Positions 8,834-18,246 of a stretch of 64,000 bases of DNA are shown piece by piece. The stretch spans positions 142,329-206,328 of the forward strand of contig CADCDA010000002.1 of assembly GCA_902800025.1 (NCBI GenBank), in the 5' to 3' direction. The notes below the pieces were generated by a model. It did not search any database and had not been told where the DNA came from. It saw only the letters and a list, made by a program, of their open reading frames with translations. Numbering within the stretch: position 1 is the stretch's first letter; every line of letters begins with the position of its first letter. The translations under genes were made by a program, and so were the position numbers. The stretch is from an uncultured Erysipelotrichaceae bacterium (GTDB taxonomy: Bacteria > Bacillota_I > Bacilli_A > RFN20 > CAG-826).

Positions 8834-9726
8834 AGAATCTTTTCAATTTTATCAACTAATCTAGTTAGATATTCCTCATCTAGTTCCATCGCATCATAAT
8901 AACTAGATAAATCTGGAATTGGACTACTCGCATATTTACGTGCAATTATATAAAACGCAGCACACAAATTCTTTGGAGCCTCTTTGAGGCTACGTGGATA
9001 TGTGTACATCTCATATTCGGAGAATAACTGCGTCGCCGATTGCGCTAATGTTGGATCTTTGAATTCAGAATCAATTAGTTTGACCGTTTCATTAAATACC
9101 ACGCTCGTAAATGGAGGATTGATATGCTTTGGATTAACATCGATAATCTCACCAACACTTTTCATTTTTAGTTCGCGATCAACTTCTTTTTGGACTAATA
9201 GCATTAAAGCGTAACTTCTAATCATTTGACGTGGATAATTAACTAAGATGTTTTGAAGAAGAGGTAAGAATGTGAATATATCTCTATTTCTAATTGTGTC
9301 TAGTCCAATTAAGACATCTTCATCTTTTTCACTTTTAAGATATTTTTCGATTTGCTCGTCGTCATAGAATCTTAAAGTTGTTTGTTTCTTTTCTTCTAAG
9401 TCAATTACTTCAGGCATTTTTCTAAGCATTTCTTCCACTGCCTGGTTTTGATAAGGTAGGTTATTATAATAGTCGAGAGTTGCTCTTGCTTGTTCAAATC
9501 TCCCTAAAACGCATAAAAGGTTGATATGAGCATTTACCAAGCTAAGTAAATTTCTTTCTAAAACATTTTGGTGATCTTGAATAACAAAAAGTGCGTCTTC
9601 ATATTTGCCTAAATAAATAAACGCTGAAATACGATAAAACAAATCATTTGCCGAAGTGCTTCTTTCTGTGAGCTTCAGCACTAAATCATATTTTTTCTGA
9701 TCGAGTAATGTTTTTAAACTATCCAT
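8821..9726 (-). CDS. TPR-like helical protein, function unknown
   Basis: The 301 residues have no signal peptide or membrane segment and are helical throughout. The N-terminal 110 residues show paired-helix, TPR-like spacing (YDLVLKLTERS..., FLYRISAFIYLGKYEDALFVI, LGRFEQARATLDYY). The second half is a different helical domain with few sequence landmarks. Similar TPR-containing proteins of unknown function occur in Mollicutes and Bacilli (possibly DUF3196, which I cannot confirm). It begins 1 nt after rarA and should be co-transcribed with it; the transcript ends at the terminator at 8809-8833. Confidence 0.75.
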   Translation of the reverse strand: MDSLKTLLDQKKYDLVLKLTERSTSANDLFYRISAFIYLGKYEDALFVIQDHQNVLERNLLSLVNAHINLLCVLGRFEQARATLDYYNNLPYQNQAVEEMLRKMPEVIDLEEKKQTTLRFYDDEQIEKYLKSEKDEDVLIGLDTIRNRDIFTFLPLLQNILVNYPRQMIRSYALMLLVQKEVDRELKMKSVGEIIDVNPKHINPPFTSVVFNETVKLIDSEFKDPTLAQSATQLFSEYEMYTYPRSLKEAPKNLCAAFYIIARKYASSPIPDLSSYYDAMELDEEYLTRLVDKIEKILNDV

Positions 9727-9727
9727 C

Positions 9728-10960
9728 TTATTTCTTTATTTTATCCCAATATTCTTTCGTTGCTTGTTCAAACTTGTTTGAACCATAGATGTAATATTTT
9801 CTATCTTTGACATCATCTGGGAGATATTGTTGTTCCACATAATGATTCTTATGATCGTGAGGATATTTATAGTTTTGACCTTTTTCTAAATCATCTTTTC
9901 CATCAAAATGAGTATTTTGTAAATGTCTAGGAATAGAAATACCTTTTCCCATATTAATATCTTCTAACGCTCTAGCGTAAGCCATATAAGCAGAATTACT
10001 TTTTGGAGCGGTTGCAATTAATATAACGGCATTACTAAGTGGAAGTTTTGCTTCTGGCATACCAACTTGTAGGGCAATGTCAACACATGATTTCACAATT
10101 GGAATTAAGCTTGGATAAGCTAAACCAACATCTTCATTTACAGAGCAAAGAATTCTTCGACAAACGGCGATCAAGTCACCAGCTTCAAGCATCTTCGCTA
10201 AATAGAAAATAGCCGCGTCAGGATCACTTCCACGTAACGATTTCATTAAAGCGCTTAAATGGTCAAAATGACGGTCTTCGCTTTTATCATAATTAATGTG
10301 AGCTTTGTCCACTAATTCTTCGATATCTTTGACGGTAATTTTCTTATCACCAACCGCGTTATAAGCAAACTCTAAATTATTGATCGCTTTACGCATATCT
10401 CCGTTTGATCCTAAAGCGAGTAAATCTAAAGCGCCATCTTCGATTTTAATCTTTTTAAGATTAACGACTCTTTTTAATCCTTTTTTAACTTCGTCTTTAT
10501 TAATTGATTTAAATTCAAAAACCGAACATCTACTTAATAAAGCAGGATAGATATAGAAATATGGGTTTTCGGTTGTTGAAGCAATTAATGTTATTTGACC
10601 GTTTTCAACAAATTCTAATAATGATTGTTGTTGTTTCTTATTGAAATATTGAATTTCGTCTAAATATAATAAAACCCCTTTAGAAGCAAAAACACTTTTA
10701 GAATCTTCAATAACTTTCTTAACATCATCTAACGATGCATTTGTGCCATTTAGCTTGCATAAGAGCATTTCTGTATTCTTAGCAATAATATTAGCGACTG
10801 TTGTTTTTCCGACTCCTGGAGGGCCATAAAAAATCATGTTAGGGATTAGGTTTCTACTTATTGCTTTTTGAAACATCGAGCCTTTTTTAAAAAGATGCTC
10901 TTGCCCCACCATGTCTTCAATATGTTCTGGTCTAATTAAATCTGCTAATGGAGTTGCCAT
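9728..10960 (-). CDS. rarA: Replication-associated recombination protein RarA (MgsA)
   Basis: AAA+ ATPase of the clamp-loader-related RarA/MgsA/WRNIP1 family, acting at stalled forks. Walker A is GPPGVGKTT, Walker B LLYLDEIQYF, and the C-terminus has the tetramerisation domain with the family marks LPDDVKDRKYY and YW. The reading frame is open further upstream (to 11032), but the family start is MATPLADLIRPEHIEDMVGQ, so I set the start at 10960 (410 residues). No Shine-Dalgarno site precedes it; a TATAAT box ends 7 nt before the ATG, so the transcript may be leaderless. The terminator of the preceding gene sits just upstream. Confidence 0.92.
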   Translation of the reverse strand: MATPLADLIRPEHIEDMVGQEHLFKKGSMFQKAISRNLIPNMIFYGPPGVGKTTVANIIAKNTEMLLCKLNGTNASLDDVKKVIEDSKSVFASKGVLLYLDEIQYFNKKQQQSLLEFVENGQITLIASTTENPYFYIYPALLSRCSVFEFKSINKDEVKKGLKRVVNLKKIKIEDGALDLLALGSNGDMRKAINNLEFAYNAVGDKKITVKDIEELVDKAHINYDKSEDRHFDHLSALMKSLRGSDPDAAIFYLAKMLEAGDLIAVCRRILCSVNEDVGLAYPSLIPIVKSCVDIALQVGMPEAKLPLSNAVILIATAPKSNSAYMAYARALEDINMGKGISIPRHLQNTHFDGKDDLEKGQNYKYPHDHKNHYVEQQYLPDDVKDRKYYIYGSNKFEQATKEYWDKIKK

Positions 10961-10967
10961 ATATCTC

Positions 10968-10973
10968 ATTATA
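10968..10973 (-). promoter_or_regulatory. -10 element of rarA, placed for a leaderless transcript
   Basis: TATAAT on the minus strand, followed by GAGATAT and then the ATG of rarA. No convincing -35 was found; the upstream DNA is the terminator hairpin at 10982-10999. Confidence 0.55.
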
Positions 10974-10981
10974 ATAAAAAA

Positions 10982-10999
10982 GGCTGTTAAATAACAGCC
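10982..10999 (-). terminator. Terminator of the LemA-rubrerythrin-transglutaminase operon
   Basis: Perfect hairpin GGCTGTT-ATTT-AACAGCC followed by TTTTTTATT on the minus strand. Confidence 0.88.
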
Positions 11000-11019
11000 A
11001 ATTTCATATAAGTATAGAT

Positions 11020-12948
11020 TTAGAATATACAAGAGTAACAGTTGTAATAACTATTATCCTTGCTTGGAACGAAGCTTATTGATGATGCACTGATACCAAA
11101 CTTATTAGCAAGCATAAGTGTATCAAGGTTAACTGATTTTGCAGTAATTAGATTAACACAAAGTTTTTTACCTTGGCTTCTATATGTTGCCACTGTCGAT
11201 TTAAGCGCATCGAGATAAGCGCTCATTTCACTACTACTTTCAAGATATAAATCATTTGATGTAGTTTTACTACCACTACCATAATGAATATATTTGAAAG
11301 CGTTGATTTCAGAATTAGCAGGGCATTCAGCATATTGAGTGGCTTTATATCCAGCTTCTTCTTTTCTAGTATCTTCATAAAGATACTCATCAGCAATAGC
11401 ACCTTCAATGGAATCGCTACCACCGCCTACTTTAGCATTACCCCAAGTACCATCCATGATATACCATTCATAGGTTCCGTCATTTTGTGGATCAAGGTAT
11501 ACTCTATTCCATGCGTGAGCGTTACCGCTAACTTGGATGCATCTAATGCCTTCCATTGCGCACATCACGCATAAAGTTTTGCTATATGCGTCACAGACGG
11601 CTTTCTTATCAAAGACAACGCCTTCAATACCCCAAGCTCTCACTTGAGTCCAATCACCATCTCCATCGCAATAGCTAACCGCACCATGGTCATACTGGGT
11701 TTCGTTAAGAATCCAGTTAAACATTTGATACGCTTTCTCGGTATCAGTCATTGAGTCGTCAACGATATCTCTTAATATCTTTTTTAATTCATTATAGACT
11801 GATTCGGACATACTACCAGTTTTACAAACTGGTTTATAACCGTGAGATGCAGCGTAATAGAGTTGATCCGAATCATCAACAGTCATCGTGTTGATGTGAC
11901 TATTGATCTTAAAATTATCAAATGTAGAGCTTCTCTTTGAACCTCTATTAATTTTGTCGATAATTGGATCGACAGTGTTTGGGTAAACTATTTCTGGATA
12001 GTCGACACCACTTTTTTGAGAATAAATCTTCTTTTGAGTAAATAAAGCATCAACGTCTTGGGCTCTCATTCCGATGGAATATGTTTTTCCTCCAGCATAA
12101 GATGAGTAACCAAATGCTTGGATTGTATTTGCGGCTGTTGATTTCTTCGTGAATACATCTCGAATGTAATCTCCTACATCACCGCTACCATAATCATAAG
12201 TTGGCTTTAGATACCTAGATGTATGATTTATTAGAACATAATTTCCTAAAGAAATTAATTCTTCCTCACTATCAACTAAAATTGCCCCACTAGCGCTACT
12301 TGGTGAACCTGCATCAAACTTCTCTTTATAATCGAGCAATCGATCACGGTAACACCATTCACAAACTTCGCCGATATAGTGATGGTCTTTTTTAGGGATG
12401 ACATAGTCATCTTTTGTTAATCCACATCCAGGACATGGATCGTATGTTTCTAAACCAGTTTCTAAACATGTTGAATCAACATGTGAATGAACTGGGTAAT
12501 AATGTTCTGCTGGATGAACGTCCTCGTGTTCATAGTCGCAGATTTCACAGCTATAGATACATCTTCCTTCGTGCTTACAGTCGTATTGTTGAACGATTTC
12601 TTCGTGAATATGATGTTCTTCTTTATTTATTACTGTGTTACACCACTGACATTTTTGCCAGTGATGTGTTGAGTCATGTTGGAATGTAGTCGCATTAGCG
12701 GCTTGATGTTGAGCGTACGCTTTTCTAGTTTCTTTATATCCACATAATGTGCATGTGAAGACGACATTGCCTTTCTTTTGACAAGTTGCTGTACCATCGG
12801 TACAGACACCTTCATCAAAGACGTGTTCGCAAGTGTTTCCTCCTCCATCAATTAAGCCTTTCATGGCGTCTAAAAAGCCACAACTACTTAATGAAAGAGT
12901 CACACCTAAAGAACACACTATTAAAGCGATTAAATTTTTGCGTTTCAT
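11020..12948 (-). CDS. Secreted transglutaminase-like lipoprotein with Cys-rich repeats
   Basis: A lipoprotein of 642 residues (signal ending LSSC, Cys23). Residues 35-200 hold several CxxC units spaced with His (CTLCGY, CQWCN, CEICDYEH, CEWCY), a zinc-ribbon-like or disulfide-linked repeat region seen in surface proteins of gut Firmicutes. The C-terminal half has a transglutaminase-like/papain-fold core with a visible triad: Cys in KAVCDAYSK, His in NAHAWNRVY and Asp in YIMDGTWG. It could cross-link or cleave proteins or peptidoglycan stems outside the cell; the substrate is unknown. It is the last gene of the operon from 16027, starting 9 nt after the rubrerythrin gene. Confidence 0.85.
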   Translation of the reverse strand: MKRKNLIALIVCSLGVTLSLSSCGFLDAMKGLIDGGGNTCEHVFDEGVCTDGTATCQKKGNVVFTCTLCGYKETRKAYAQHQAANATTFQHDSTHHWQKCQWCNTVINKEEHHIHEEIVQQYDCKHEGRCIYSCEICDYEHEDVHPAEHYYPVHSHVDSTCLETGLETYDPCPGCGLTKDDYVIPKKDHHYIGEVCEWCYRDRLLDYKEKFDAGSPSSASGAILVDSEEELISLGNYVLINHTSRYLKPTYDYGSGDVGDYIRDVFTKKSTAANTIQAFGYSSYAGGKTYSIGMRAQDVDALFTQKKIYSQKSGVDYPEIVYPNTVDPIIDKINRGSKRSSTFDNFKINSHINTMTVDDSDQLYYAASHGYKPVCKTGSMSESVYNELKKILRDIVDDSMTDTEKAYQMFNWILNETQYDHGAVSYCDGDGDWTQVRAWGIEGVVFDKKAVCDAYSKTLCVMCAMEGIRCIQVSGNAHAWNRVYLDPQNDGTYEWYIMDGTWGNAKVGGGSDSIEGAIADEYLYEDTRKEEAGYKATQYAECPANSEINAFKYIHYGSGSKTTSNDLYLESSSEMSAYLDALKSTVATYRSQGKKLCVNLITAKSVNLDTLMLANKFGISASSISFVPSKDNSYYNCYSCIF

Positions 12949-12957
12949 TTTGTTAGA

Positions 12958-13506
12958 TTATTTGAAATATCTTTTGAGCATTGCTTCAAGAGCTTTGCCA
13001 TGACGCGCTTCGTCTCTTGCCATCTCATGAACTGAATCATGGATTGCATCTAATCCGAGTTCTTTTGCTTTCTTTGCGATTGCTAATTTGGATTCGCAAG
13101 CACCATTTTCACCAGCTAACATCTTTTCGATGTTTTTCTTGGTGTCGGCGGTAACGACTTCGCCTAACATTTCTGCAAATCTAGCAGCATGTTCGGCTTC
13201 TTCTTTAGCGATTTGTTCTAAAAGTAAAGCAACTTCTGGATAGCCTTCTCTTAAGGCTTGGCGAGACATTGCTAAATACATTCCAACTTCACTGCATTCG
13301 CCTTTAAAATGATCTCTACATCCTTGAAGAACGAATTCATCAACACCTTGAGCTACTCCGATAACATGTTCACATGCCCAGGAGAGTTCACCGATTTTTT
13401 CTTCTTCAATAGGAACGAGTTTATCGTGGCTAGCGCCACAAATTGGACATGGTTCGCCTTCGGCGACTTCGACGATTTGTCCACAGACTTTACATCTATA
13501 CTTCAT
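12958..13506 (-). CDS. Reverse rubrerythrin (peroxide-detoxifying)
   Basis: The 182 residues hold an N-terminal rubredoxin-like iron site (Cys5, Cys8 and the CPIC pair near 20-23) followed by a four-helix ferritin-like di-iron domain with EEAEH and DEARH ligand motifs. The rubredoxin-first order is that of reverse rubrerythrins from anaerobes, which reduce hydrogen peroxide using NADH-linked donors. This fits an anaerobic or microaerophilic host. It lies between lemA (15 nt upstream) and the transglutaminase gene. The ribosome site is GAAGGA. Confidence 0.92.
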   Translation of the reverse strand: MKYRCKVCGQIVEVAEGEPCPICGASHDKLVPIEEEKIGELSWACEHVIGVAQGVDEFVLQGCRDHFKGECSEVGMYLAMSRQALREGYPEVALLLEQIAKEEAEHAARFAEMLGEVVTADTKKNIEKMLAGENGACESKLAIAKKAKELGLDAIHDSVHEMARDEARHGKALEAMLKRYFK

Positions 13507-13521
13507 GTTAAAATCCTTCGA

Positions 13522-14178
13522 TTAGAAGAATGTGCCACGAGCAGCGGCTTTGATTTCGCTTGTGGTGATGAATGGGATACGAGTTGTGTAACCAGCTTTA
13601 GCAGCAACAATTCTCTTTGTTGGCCATTCTTGAATTTCTCTATTCCATTGAGCAACGGTATCGTTATATTGTTCACGAGCAGCAGTAATCTCTTTTTGGA
13701 GATATGCGTTTTGTTGCATGACATCAGCGATTTCGTTGTGGGCTTTGAGATCTGGATAAGCTTCAAATGCAACATTAATTGCTTTGCTAATGTTTTCGAT
13801 TTCAGCAGCTTGTCCGTTTAAGTCACCATTGCCTCTTGCTTGAGCAACTGCGACGAATGTTTCTTTATCTAAAGCGACTGCTTTATCTAATAATTTAGCA
13901 GCGTTTTGGAGAATCATAACTCTTTGTTCTAAGTAGTTATCGATTTGAGAAGCATCATGTTGAATCTTTTGTTGAAGTTTTTGTAAATAGTCAGCAGCTT
14001 TTCTTTTCTTGTAGAGCCAAATTAATCCACCAAAAATTGGAAGTGGAAGAATCCAAATCACTACTTCAAAAACTTTACTACCAGTACCAACTGTAACTGG
14101 AATTTGTTTTGCGATGACATTAACGTCTTTTCCTTCTGCGAGGGTTGGGCCAGTAAGTTCATCGAGTTCATTTGCCAT
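13522..14178 (-). CDS. lemA: LemA-family membrane protein
   Basis: The 218 residues have one membrane helix at about 36-55 (VFEVVIWILPLPIFGGLIWL) followed by a long helical domain. The LemA signature is clear near the end: YNDTVAQWNREIQEWPTKRI with AAKAGY. The N-terminal 35-residue region before the helix is longer than in typical LemA. Function is unsettled; family members often pair with another membrane protein. Here the partner is the 14222-16027 gene, 43 nt upstream. The ribosome site AAGGAGG is good. Confidence 0.9.
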   Translation of the reverse strand: MANELDELTGPTLAEGKDVNVIAKQIPVTVGTGSKVFEVVIWILPLPIFGGLIWLYKKRKAADYLQKLQQKIQHDASQIDNYLEQRVMILQNAAKLLDKAVALDKETFVAVAQARGNGDLNGQAAEIENISKAINVAFEAYPDLKAHNEIADVMQQNAYLQKEITAAREQYNDTVAQWNREIQEWPTKRIVAAKAGYTTRIPFITTSEIKAAARGTFF

Positions 14179-14221
14179 AAATATATTTCCTCCTTAATTT
14201 ATGAGCGAATATTTAAATGTG

Positions 14222-16027
14222 CTATTTTGTTTTTGGGATGAAGGACAATAGTCTCTTCTTGAATAGTATAGCACTACTATTTCCGTATTTTTCGATGATA
14301 GGATTGAACTTGCCTTCAGCATAATTCTTAAAGTAATCACTCTTATCACCATTTGTATCGTTAACGACGAATGGAGTGTCTTTAACGATTGGGTTGTATT
14401 CAATCCAGTGAACTGGGACGTTATGCATATGTCCGTCACCACCCATGGTTGGAACATAAGCAACTCGATCAGTACCACTGAAGGAATACGCTGAAATTGT
14501 ACAAATGTCACAGTCATCAGCTTCATACTCAAATTTGCTCTTTAAGATGACGCCTTCTGAACGTGTGGCTGGATGTTTAAATAAATTGATATTGTGTGAG
14601 TTAGCAGCACTTTCGACTTCTGCATTAGTAGTCTTGCGGTTAAATCCTCTTTCGTAGATATAATCTAAAGACTTATGTTGTTGATAAATTGGAATCGAAA
14701 TAACTGGAGCTAAGTCGAAGAAGACATCTTTAAGATATTTATCAGCGTAGTTAATGAATAATTCTTTTGCGACCTTATGGTCGAAGTGAATAAAGGAATC
14801 TGGATTCTTGTCTAAAGAATCAGAGCCTTGCATATGTCCTGATTTAATATAGTTAAGAGTCTTTCTCTTTTTATAGATGAAATCATCACCGAATCCGACA
14901 TCTTTACCTCTTAAAAGTTTGATCATATTCTTTTGTCCTAATGGAGTGAAAAGAAGACGGAATTCAACTTCGTTATCTCTATCTAAGGCATTAAATAAAG
15001 CTTCGAATTCTTCATTATCTAATCTCATGAATGAACCATCACCTTTGGTGAGGTCTTTCTTAACTTCTTTATCTAACTTAGTATCAAATTTCTTAATATA
15101 GTTTTCAATTTGCTTTTCAGACATGTTATTGATGTTAGTTGGATATCTAGAGAATGAGAGTTTTGGTGCAGCATCATTACCGTAGATGAGCCATGTATCT
15201 AAATAATAATATGGTTCTGGTGCGGTATAATATGCGGTAAGAACTTGTGTTCTTGTTTCTCTTCTTGTTCCACCTTTACCATCACTAACTGTGACTGTAT
15301 AAGTAATAGTTAAGTGACCTTCATAACGATGGTCTCTCATAGATTGGCAATAATTCTTTTCAAAAACGAATGGATTGCCTAAGATTGATCCGGATTGAAC
15401 ATACATTGTGGAAATATCACCTTTTGTGTAGGCGTTATAACCATATTTCTCATGTAAATATTCATATTTAGCAGGATCAAAAACTTGGTCTAATTGAATT
15501 AATGGAGTGGTTTTAGTCATTAAGCCTGCCGCCATATTCCATTCATATAAACTATTAAGCTTTTTCATTGTTTCAAATGCTTCAGCCTTAAGTTTATCTG
15601 CTTTCGCTTGTTTTTCTTTAATTTCTTTAGAAAGCTTAGCAACTTTCATGAAAAGGAAAATGGTAGCGATAATAAATAAAATGCCTCCGACGATTGCACC
15701 AATTCCTCCTCCGATGCCTGCTCCTTCTGAAATTTGTTTACCAGCATTCAAGATTAAAAGAACACCAGCGACGATTCCACCGATAGCGAAAATGATGCTC
15801 ATAACAGCTAAAAAGATTCTGAATCCTTTTTTGCCTTTTAGTTTTTTGATTTCTTCCATTTCCTTGTAGTATTTCTTACAAAGGTCTTGGTTTAAATCGA
15901 CATTAACTTGGCCTTTCTCAGTTAATTTGTCAAAGAATTCGACCGCGTTATTATGAAAGGCTTCTTTTAAACGGTCCTTGTAAAGTAGTAGAGGTTCGAG
16001 TAACTCTTCGTTTTTAATTGTTTCCAT
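14222..16027 (-). CDS. Membrane protein paired with LemA (DUF3137-like)
   Basis: The 601 residues consist of a cytosolic N-terminal helix, two close membrane helices (about 70-92 and 100-127, Gly/Ile/Val rich), a coiled coil (SKEIKEKQAKADKLKAEAF), then a large soluble region with a Tyr-rich beta part around 170-280. The position directly upstream of lemA and the two-helix hairpin fit the DUF3137-type proteins that accompany LemA, but this protein is longer than those I know. No catalytic motif was recognised. It is the first gene of the operon that runs to 11020. Confidence 0.7.
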   Translation of the reverse strand: METIKNEELLEPLLLYKDRLKEAFHNNAVEFFDKLTEKGQVNVDLNQDLCKKYYKEMEEIKKLKGKKGFRIFLAVMSIIFAIGGIVAGVLLILNAGKQISEGAGIGGGIGAIVGGILFIIATIFLFMKVAKLSKEIKEKQAKADKLKAEAFETMKKLNSLYEWNMAAGLMTKTTPLIQLDQVFDPAKYEYLHEKYGYNAYTKGDISTMYVQSGSILGNPFVFEKNYCQSMRDHRYEGHLTITYTVTVSDGKGGTRRETRTQVLTAYYTAPEPYYYLDTWLIYGNDAAPKLSFSRYPTNINNMSEKQIENYIKKFDTKLDKEVKKDLTKGDGSFMRLDNEEFEALFNALDRDNEVEFRLLFTPLGQKNMIKLLRGKDVGFGDDFIYKKRKTLNYIKSGHMQGSDSLDKNPDSFIHFDHKVAKELFINYADKYLKDVFFDLAPVISIPIYQQHKSLDYIYERGFNRKTTNAEVESAANSHNINLFKHPATRSEGVILKSKFEYEADDCDICTISAYSFSGTDRVAYVPTMGGDGHMHNVPVHWIEYNPIVKDTPFVVNDTNGDKSDYFKNYAEGKFNPIIEKYGNSSAILFKKRLLSFIPKTK

Positions 16028-16088
16028 ATGTCTATTATATTTGAATTGTTAATTATTTTAAATAATTTCCGTGATAATATATAAGGGT

Positions 16089-16718
16089 ATGCTAAGAAAT
16101 GACATTAAAGAATTTATAAAAACTATCCCACAAGATATCACTATTGTTGCGGCGACTAAGTATTTGTCCAAAGAAGAAATGGACGAATTATACGAAAATG
16201 GTCTTAAAGATTACGGAGAGAATCGAGTTGATTCATTTTTAGAAAAATATGAATACCTTATTAATAATAAGAATATTAAGTGGCATTTTATTGGACACCT
16301 TCAAAGAAACAAAGCTAAGCAAGTAATTAACAAAATTGATTACCTCCATTCATTAGATTCTTTAGAACTGGCCAAGATTATTGAAAAAGAAAGAACTACA
16401 CCACTTAAGACTTTTGTAGAAGTATCAATTAATCTAGAAGAAAATAAGAACGGAGTTCCATATTACGAGTTAAGTTCGTTTATAAAGGAGCTACTTCAAT
16501 ATAAAAATATCGAACTTGTTGGTCTTATGATGATGGCGGTCAAAGGAAGTCTTAACACCCAAGAACAGTTTCATAAACTAAAAGAGTTAAAAGCTGAAAT
16601 TGAAAAAGAATTCAAAATCACGATCCCTTATTTATCAATGGGGATGAGTGATGACTATCTTGAGGCAATTAAAGAAGGGGCAACACATATAAGACTTGGA
16701 AGAATCTTATATAAATAG
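16089..16718 (+). CDS. YggS-family pyridoxal-phosphate homeostasis protein
   Basis: A single-domain PLP-binding barrel protein of about 209 residues. Visible marks are IVAATKYL (the PLP lysine), GENRV, WHFIGHLQRNKAK, LMMMAV and YLSMGMSDDYLEAIKEGATHIRLG; the last holds the phosphate-binding SMGMSxDxxxAIxxGxTxxRxG signature. These proteins buffer free PLP. An in-frame GTG at 16071 would add six residues, but the ATG fits the family start. It is divergent from the LemA-partner gene and ends at a two-way terminator. Confidence 0.93.
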   Translation: MLRNDIKEFIKTIPQDITIVAATKYLSKEEMDELYENGLKDYGENRVDSFLEKYEYLINNKNIKWHFIGHLQRNKAKQVINKIDYLHSLDSLELAKIIEKERTTPLKTFVEVSINLEENKNGVPYYELSSFIKELLQYKNIELVGLMMMAVKGSLNTQEQFHKLKELKAEIEKEFKITIPYLSMGMSDDYLEAIKEGATHIRLGRILYK

Positions 16719-16731
16719 ATTTATATAATAA

Positions 16732-16758
16732 AAGAGAGAACCATGATGATTCTCTCTT
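16732..16758. terminator. Bidirectional terminator between yggS and the membrane-protein gene
   Basis: Arms AAGAGAGAA and TTCTCTCTT with a 9-nt loop; T-run downstream on the plus strand (ATTTTTTT), A-rich on the other side (TTATTATA on the minus strand). Confidence 0.85.
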
Positions 16759-16774
16759 ATTTTTTTGCTAATAA

Positions 16775-18004
16775 TTACTTAGCTCTGAGTTCTGCTCTGA
16801 TGTCTTTAACCCAGTTATGTGGTTTAGCATCTTCTTCTCTCTTAATGCCGTCTTTAGCAAATGCAACTTCTGCTAATTCTTTAGCACGTTTGAGAGATAA
16901 GTTGGATTTAACTTTTAATAAAGCAGGAACTTCTTCGTAAGCAACCTTGTCACTTGCGTCGGCCACTGGAATTGGTGAATCGACATAGTCTTTAGGATCA
17001 AGGGCATAGTAGACCTTTAAGGTCTTGCCAACGATTGTGATTTTGACATAGGCTTTACGATGTAATCTGAATGTATCGCCAGCAATGGAGACTCTACTTG
17101 AAGCACCATAGGCTAATAATTCGGACTTGAGTTCGTTATATTTGTCTTGTAAATCTTTATCAGCTTTAACAATCTTTTCAGCGAATGGAATTCTTTGGAT
17201 GGAAAGTTTCTTTCCTTCCTCCTCTTCTTCAACTGGTGCTGGAGCTGGTTTTGGTTCTGGTTTTGGTTCTGGCTTTTGAACGACTGTTCTAACTTCTTTA
17301 GCAATAACCACTCTATCGAGTTTGTCGAGTTCTTCTCTAACGATTTCTCTAACGTTCTTTAAGAGTTCAACTCTGTCAGCAGCTTCTTTTTCTTCTCTAG
17401 CAGCTTTTTCTTCGGCTGTTTCTTCGCGTTCACCTTTTTCTTCTTCTGGTTCAGGTTGAATTTCACCTTTATTAACCTTGACTGCAGTGCCGATTCCGTT
17501 GACTAAGCAAATGATTGCTAAGACTAAGAAGACGACATCAAGGATTAAAGTGCAAATCATTCCACCCATGATTAACGCTGTATCAAGTGCCTTGTGGGTA
17601 TTTAATACGACAAATCCGTGGGCAAAGAAATCGATGACGCCACCAGTGCAACCAAAGAGGGCTGGGACTAATAATGCACAGCCTAAGATAGCGCATTTGT
17701 TTCTGACTTTCTTGTTGTGTTTAATTAAAACGAATGATAACACGAAGATAACAACGGCCGCTAAAATGAAGACATAGGCGACGAGGTTGCATAATACTTG
17801 TGCTAACATTTTCATTGAATGTCCAACGTTCGAGCTGTAATTAAAGAGCATGCCGATGGTTCCAGCTGCTGGGAATCCAAGGGACTCTAATGTTGGTGAG
17901 AGCATGATTAATGCATTTGTAAAAACTGCAAATACAAATAATGCTACAAGTACAGCAAAAGCGAAAGTTGAAACATACTCAAATTTTTGTGTTTCCTTTT
18001 TCAT
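16775..18004 (-). CDS. Four-helix membrane protein with coiled coil and C-terminal domain
   Basis: I start it at the ATG at 18004 (MKKETQKFEYVS), which has a GAGAGGA site; the frame is open further upstream but without support. The 409 residues have four membrane helices in the first 170, an acidic Glu/Lys coiled coil, a Pro-rich linker (PEPKPEPKPAPAP) and a folded basic C-terminal domain of about 120 residues (from LSIQRIPFAEKI to KPHNWVKD). The C-terminal domain recurs in gut Firmicutes, but I cannot name it or its role. Its promoter shares a GTGTGCG element with the divergent ABC operon. Confidence 0.75.
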   Translation of the reverse strand: MKKETQKFEYVSTFAFAVLVALFVFAVFTNALIMLSPTLESLGFPAAGTIGMLFNYSSNVGHSMKMLAQVLCNLVAYVFILAAVVIFVLSFVLIKHNKKVRNKCAILGCALLVPALFGCTGGVIDFFAHGFVVLNTHKALDTALIMGGMICTLILDVVFLVLAIICLVNGIGTAVKVNKGEIQPEPEEEKGEREETAEEKAAREEKEAADRVELLKNVREIVREELDKLDRVVIAKEVRTVVQKPEPKPEPKPAPAPVEEEEEGKKLSIQRIPFAEKIVKADKDLQDKYNELKSELLAYGASSRVSIAGDTFRLHRKAYVKITIVGKTLKVYYALDPKDYVDSPIPVADASDKVAYEEVPALLKVKSNLSLKRAKELAEVAFAKDGIKREEDAKPHNWVKDIRAELRAK

Positions 18005-18027
18005 ATGAAAATCCTCTCTATGCAAAT

Positions 18028-18057
18028 ATTTTACGCACATGTTTCGCACACATACAA
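18028..18057 (-). promoter_or_regulatory. Promoter of the membrane-protein gene with GTGTGCG repeats in the spacer
   Basis: Minus strand -35 TTGTAT (18052-18057), 18-bp spacer, -10 TAAAAT (18028-18033). The spacer holds two direct repeats, GTGTGCG and ATGTGCG, exactly 11 bp (one helical turn) apart. Confidence 0.6.
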
Positions 18058-18246
18058 CATTTTTTTGAAAATTTGCAAAAACTTGACATTTTATGTGTTT
18101 TATATGTAGATAGTCCATTATTTTAGGTTCTGTTTGATCAAAAACGAACGGAGAAAAAGTGTAAGAAACCCACTATTTTTTGATGTCATCAAATCTTTCA
18201 AATTAGACTCTTATAATATAAATCCTATACTTCTTTATTTTTTTAC

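Noticed and set aside
10961..11032. N-terminal extension of rarA to an upstream ATG
   Set aside because: The added residues cover a terminator and a -10 box and do not resemble the family; MATPLADLIRPE is the normal start.
13309..13821. 170-residue plus-strand open frame
   Set aside because: It is opposite the rubrerythrin and lemA genes, which are certain; its composition (Phe/Ser rich) is that of a reverse-strand shadow.
18083..18088. TTGACA on the plus strand as a -35 of the ABC operon
   Set aside because: No -10 box at suitable distance and about 215 bp from the gene; the TATAAT at 18257 fits better.
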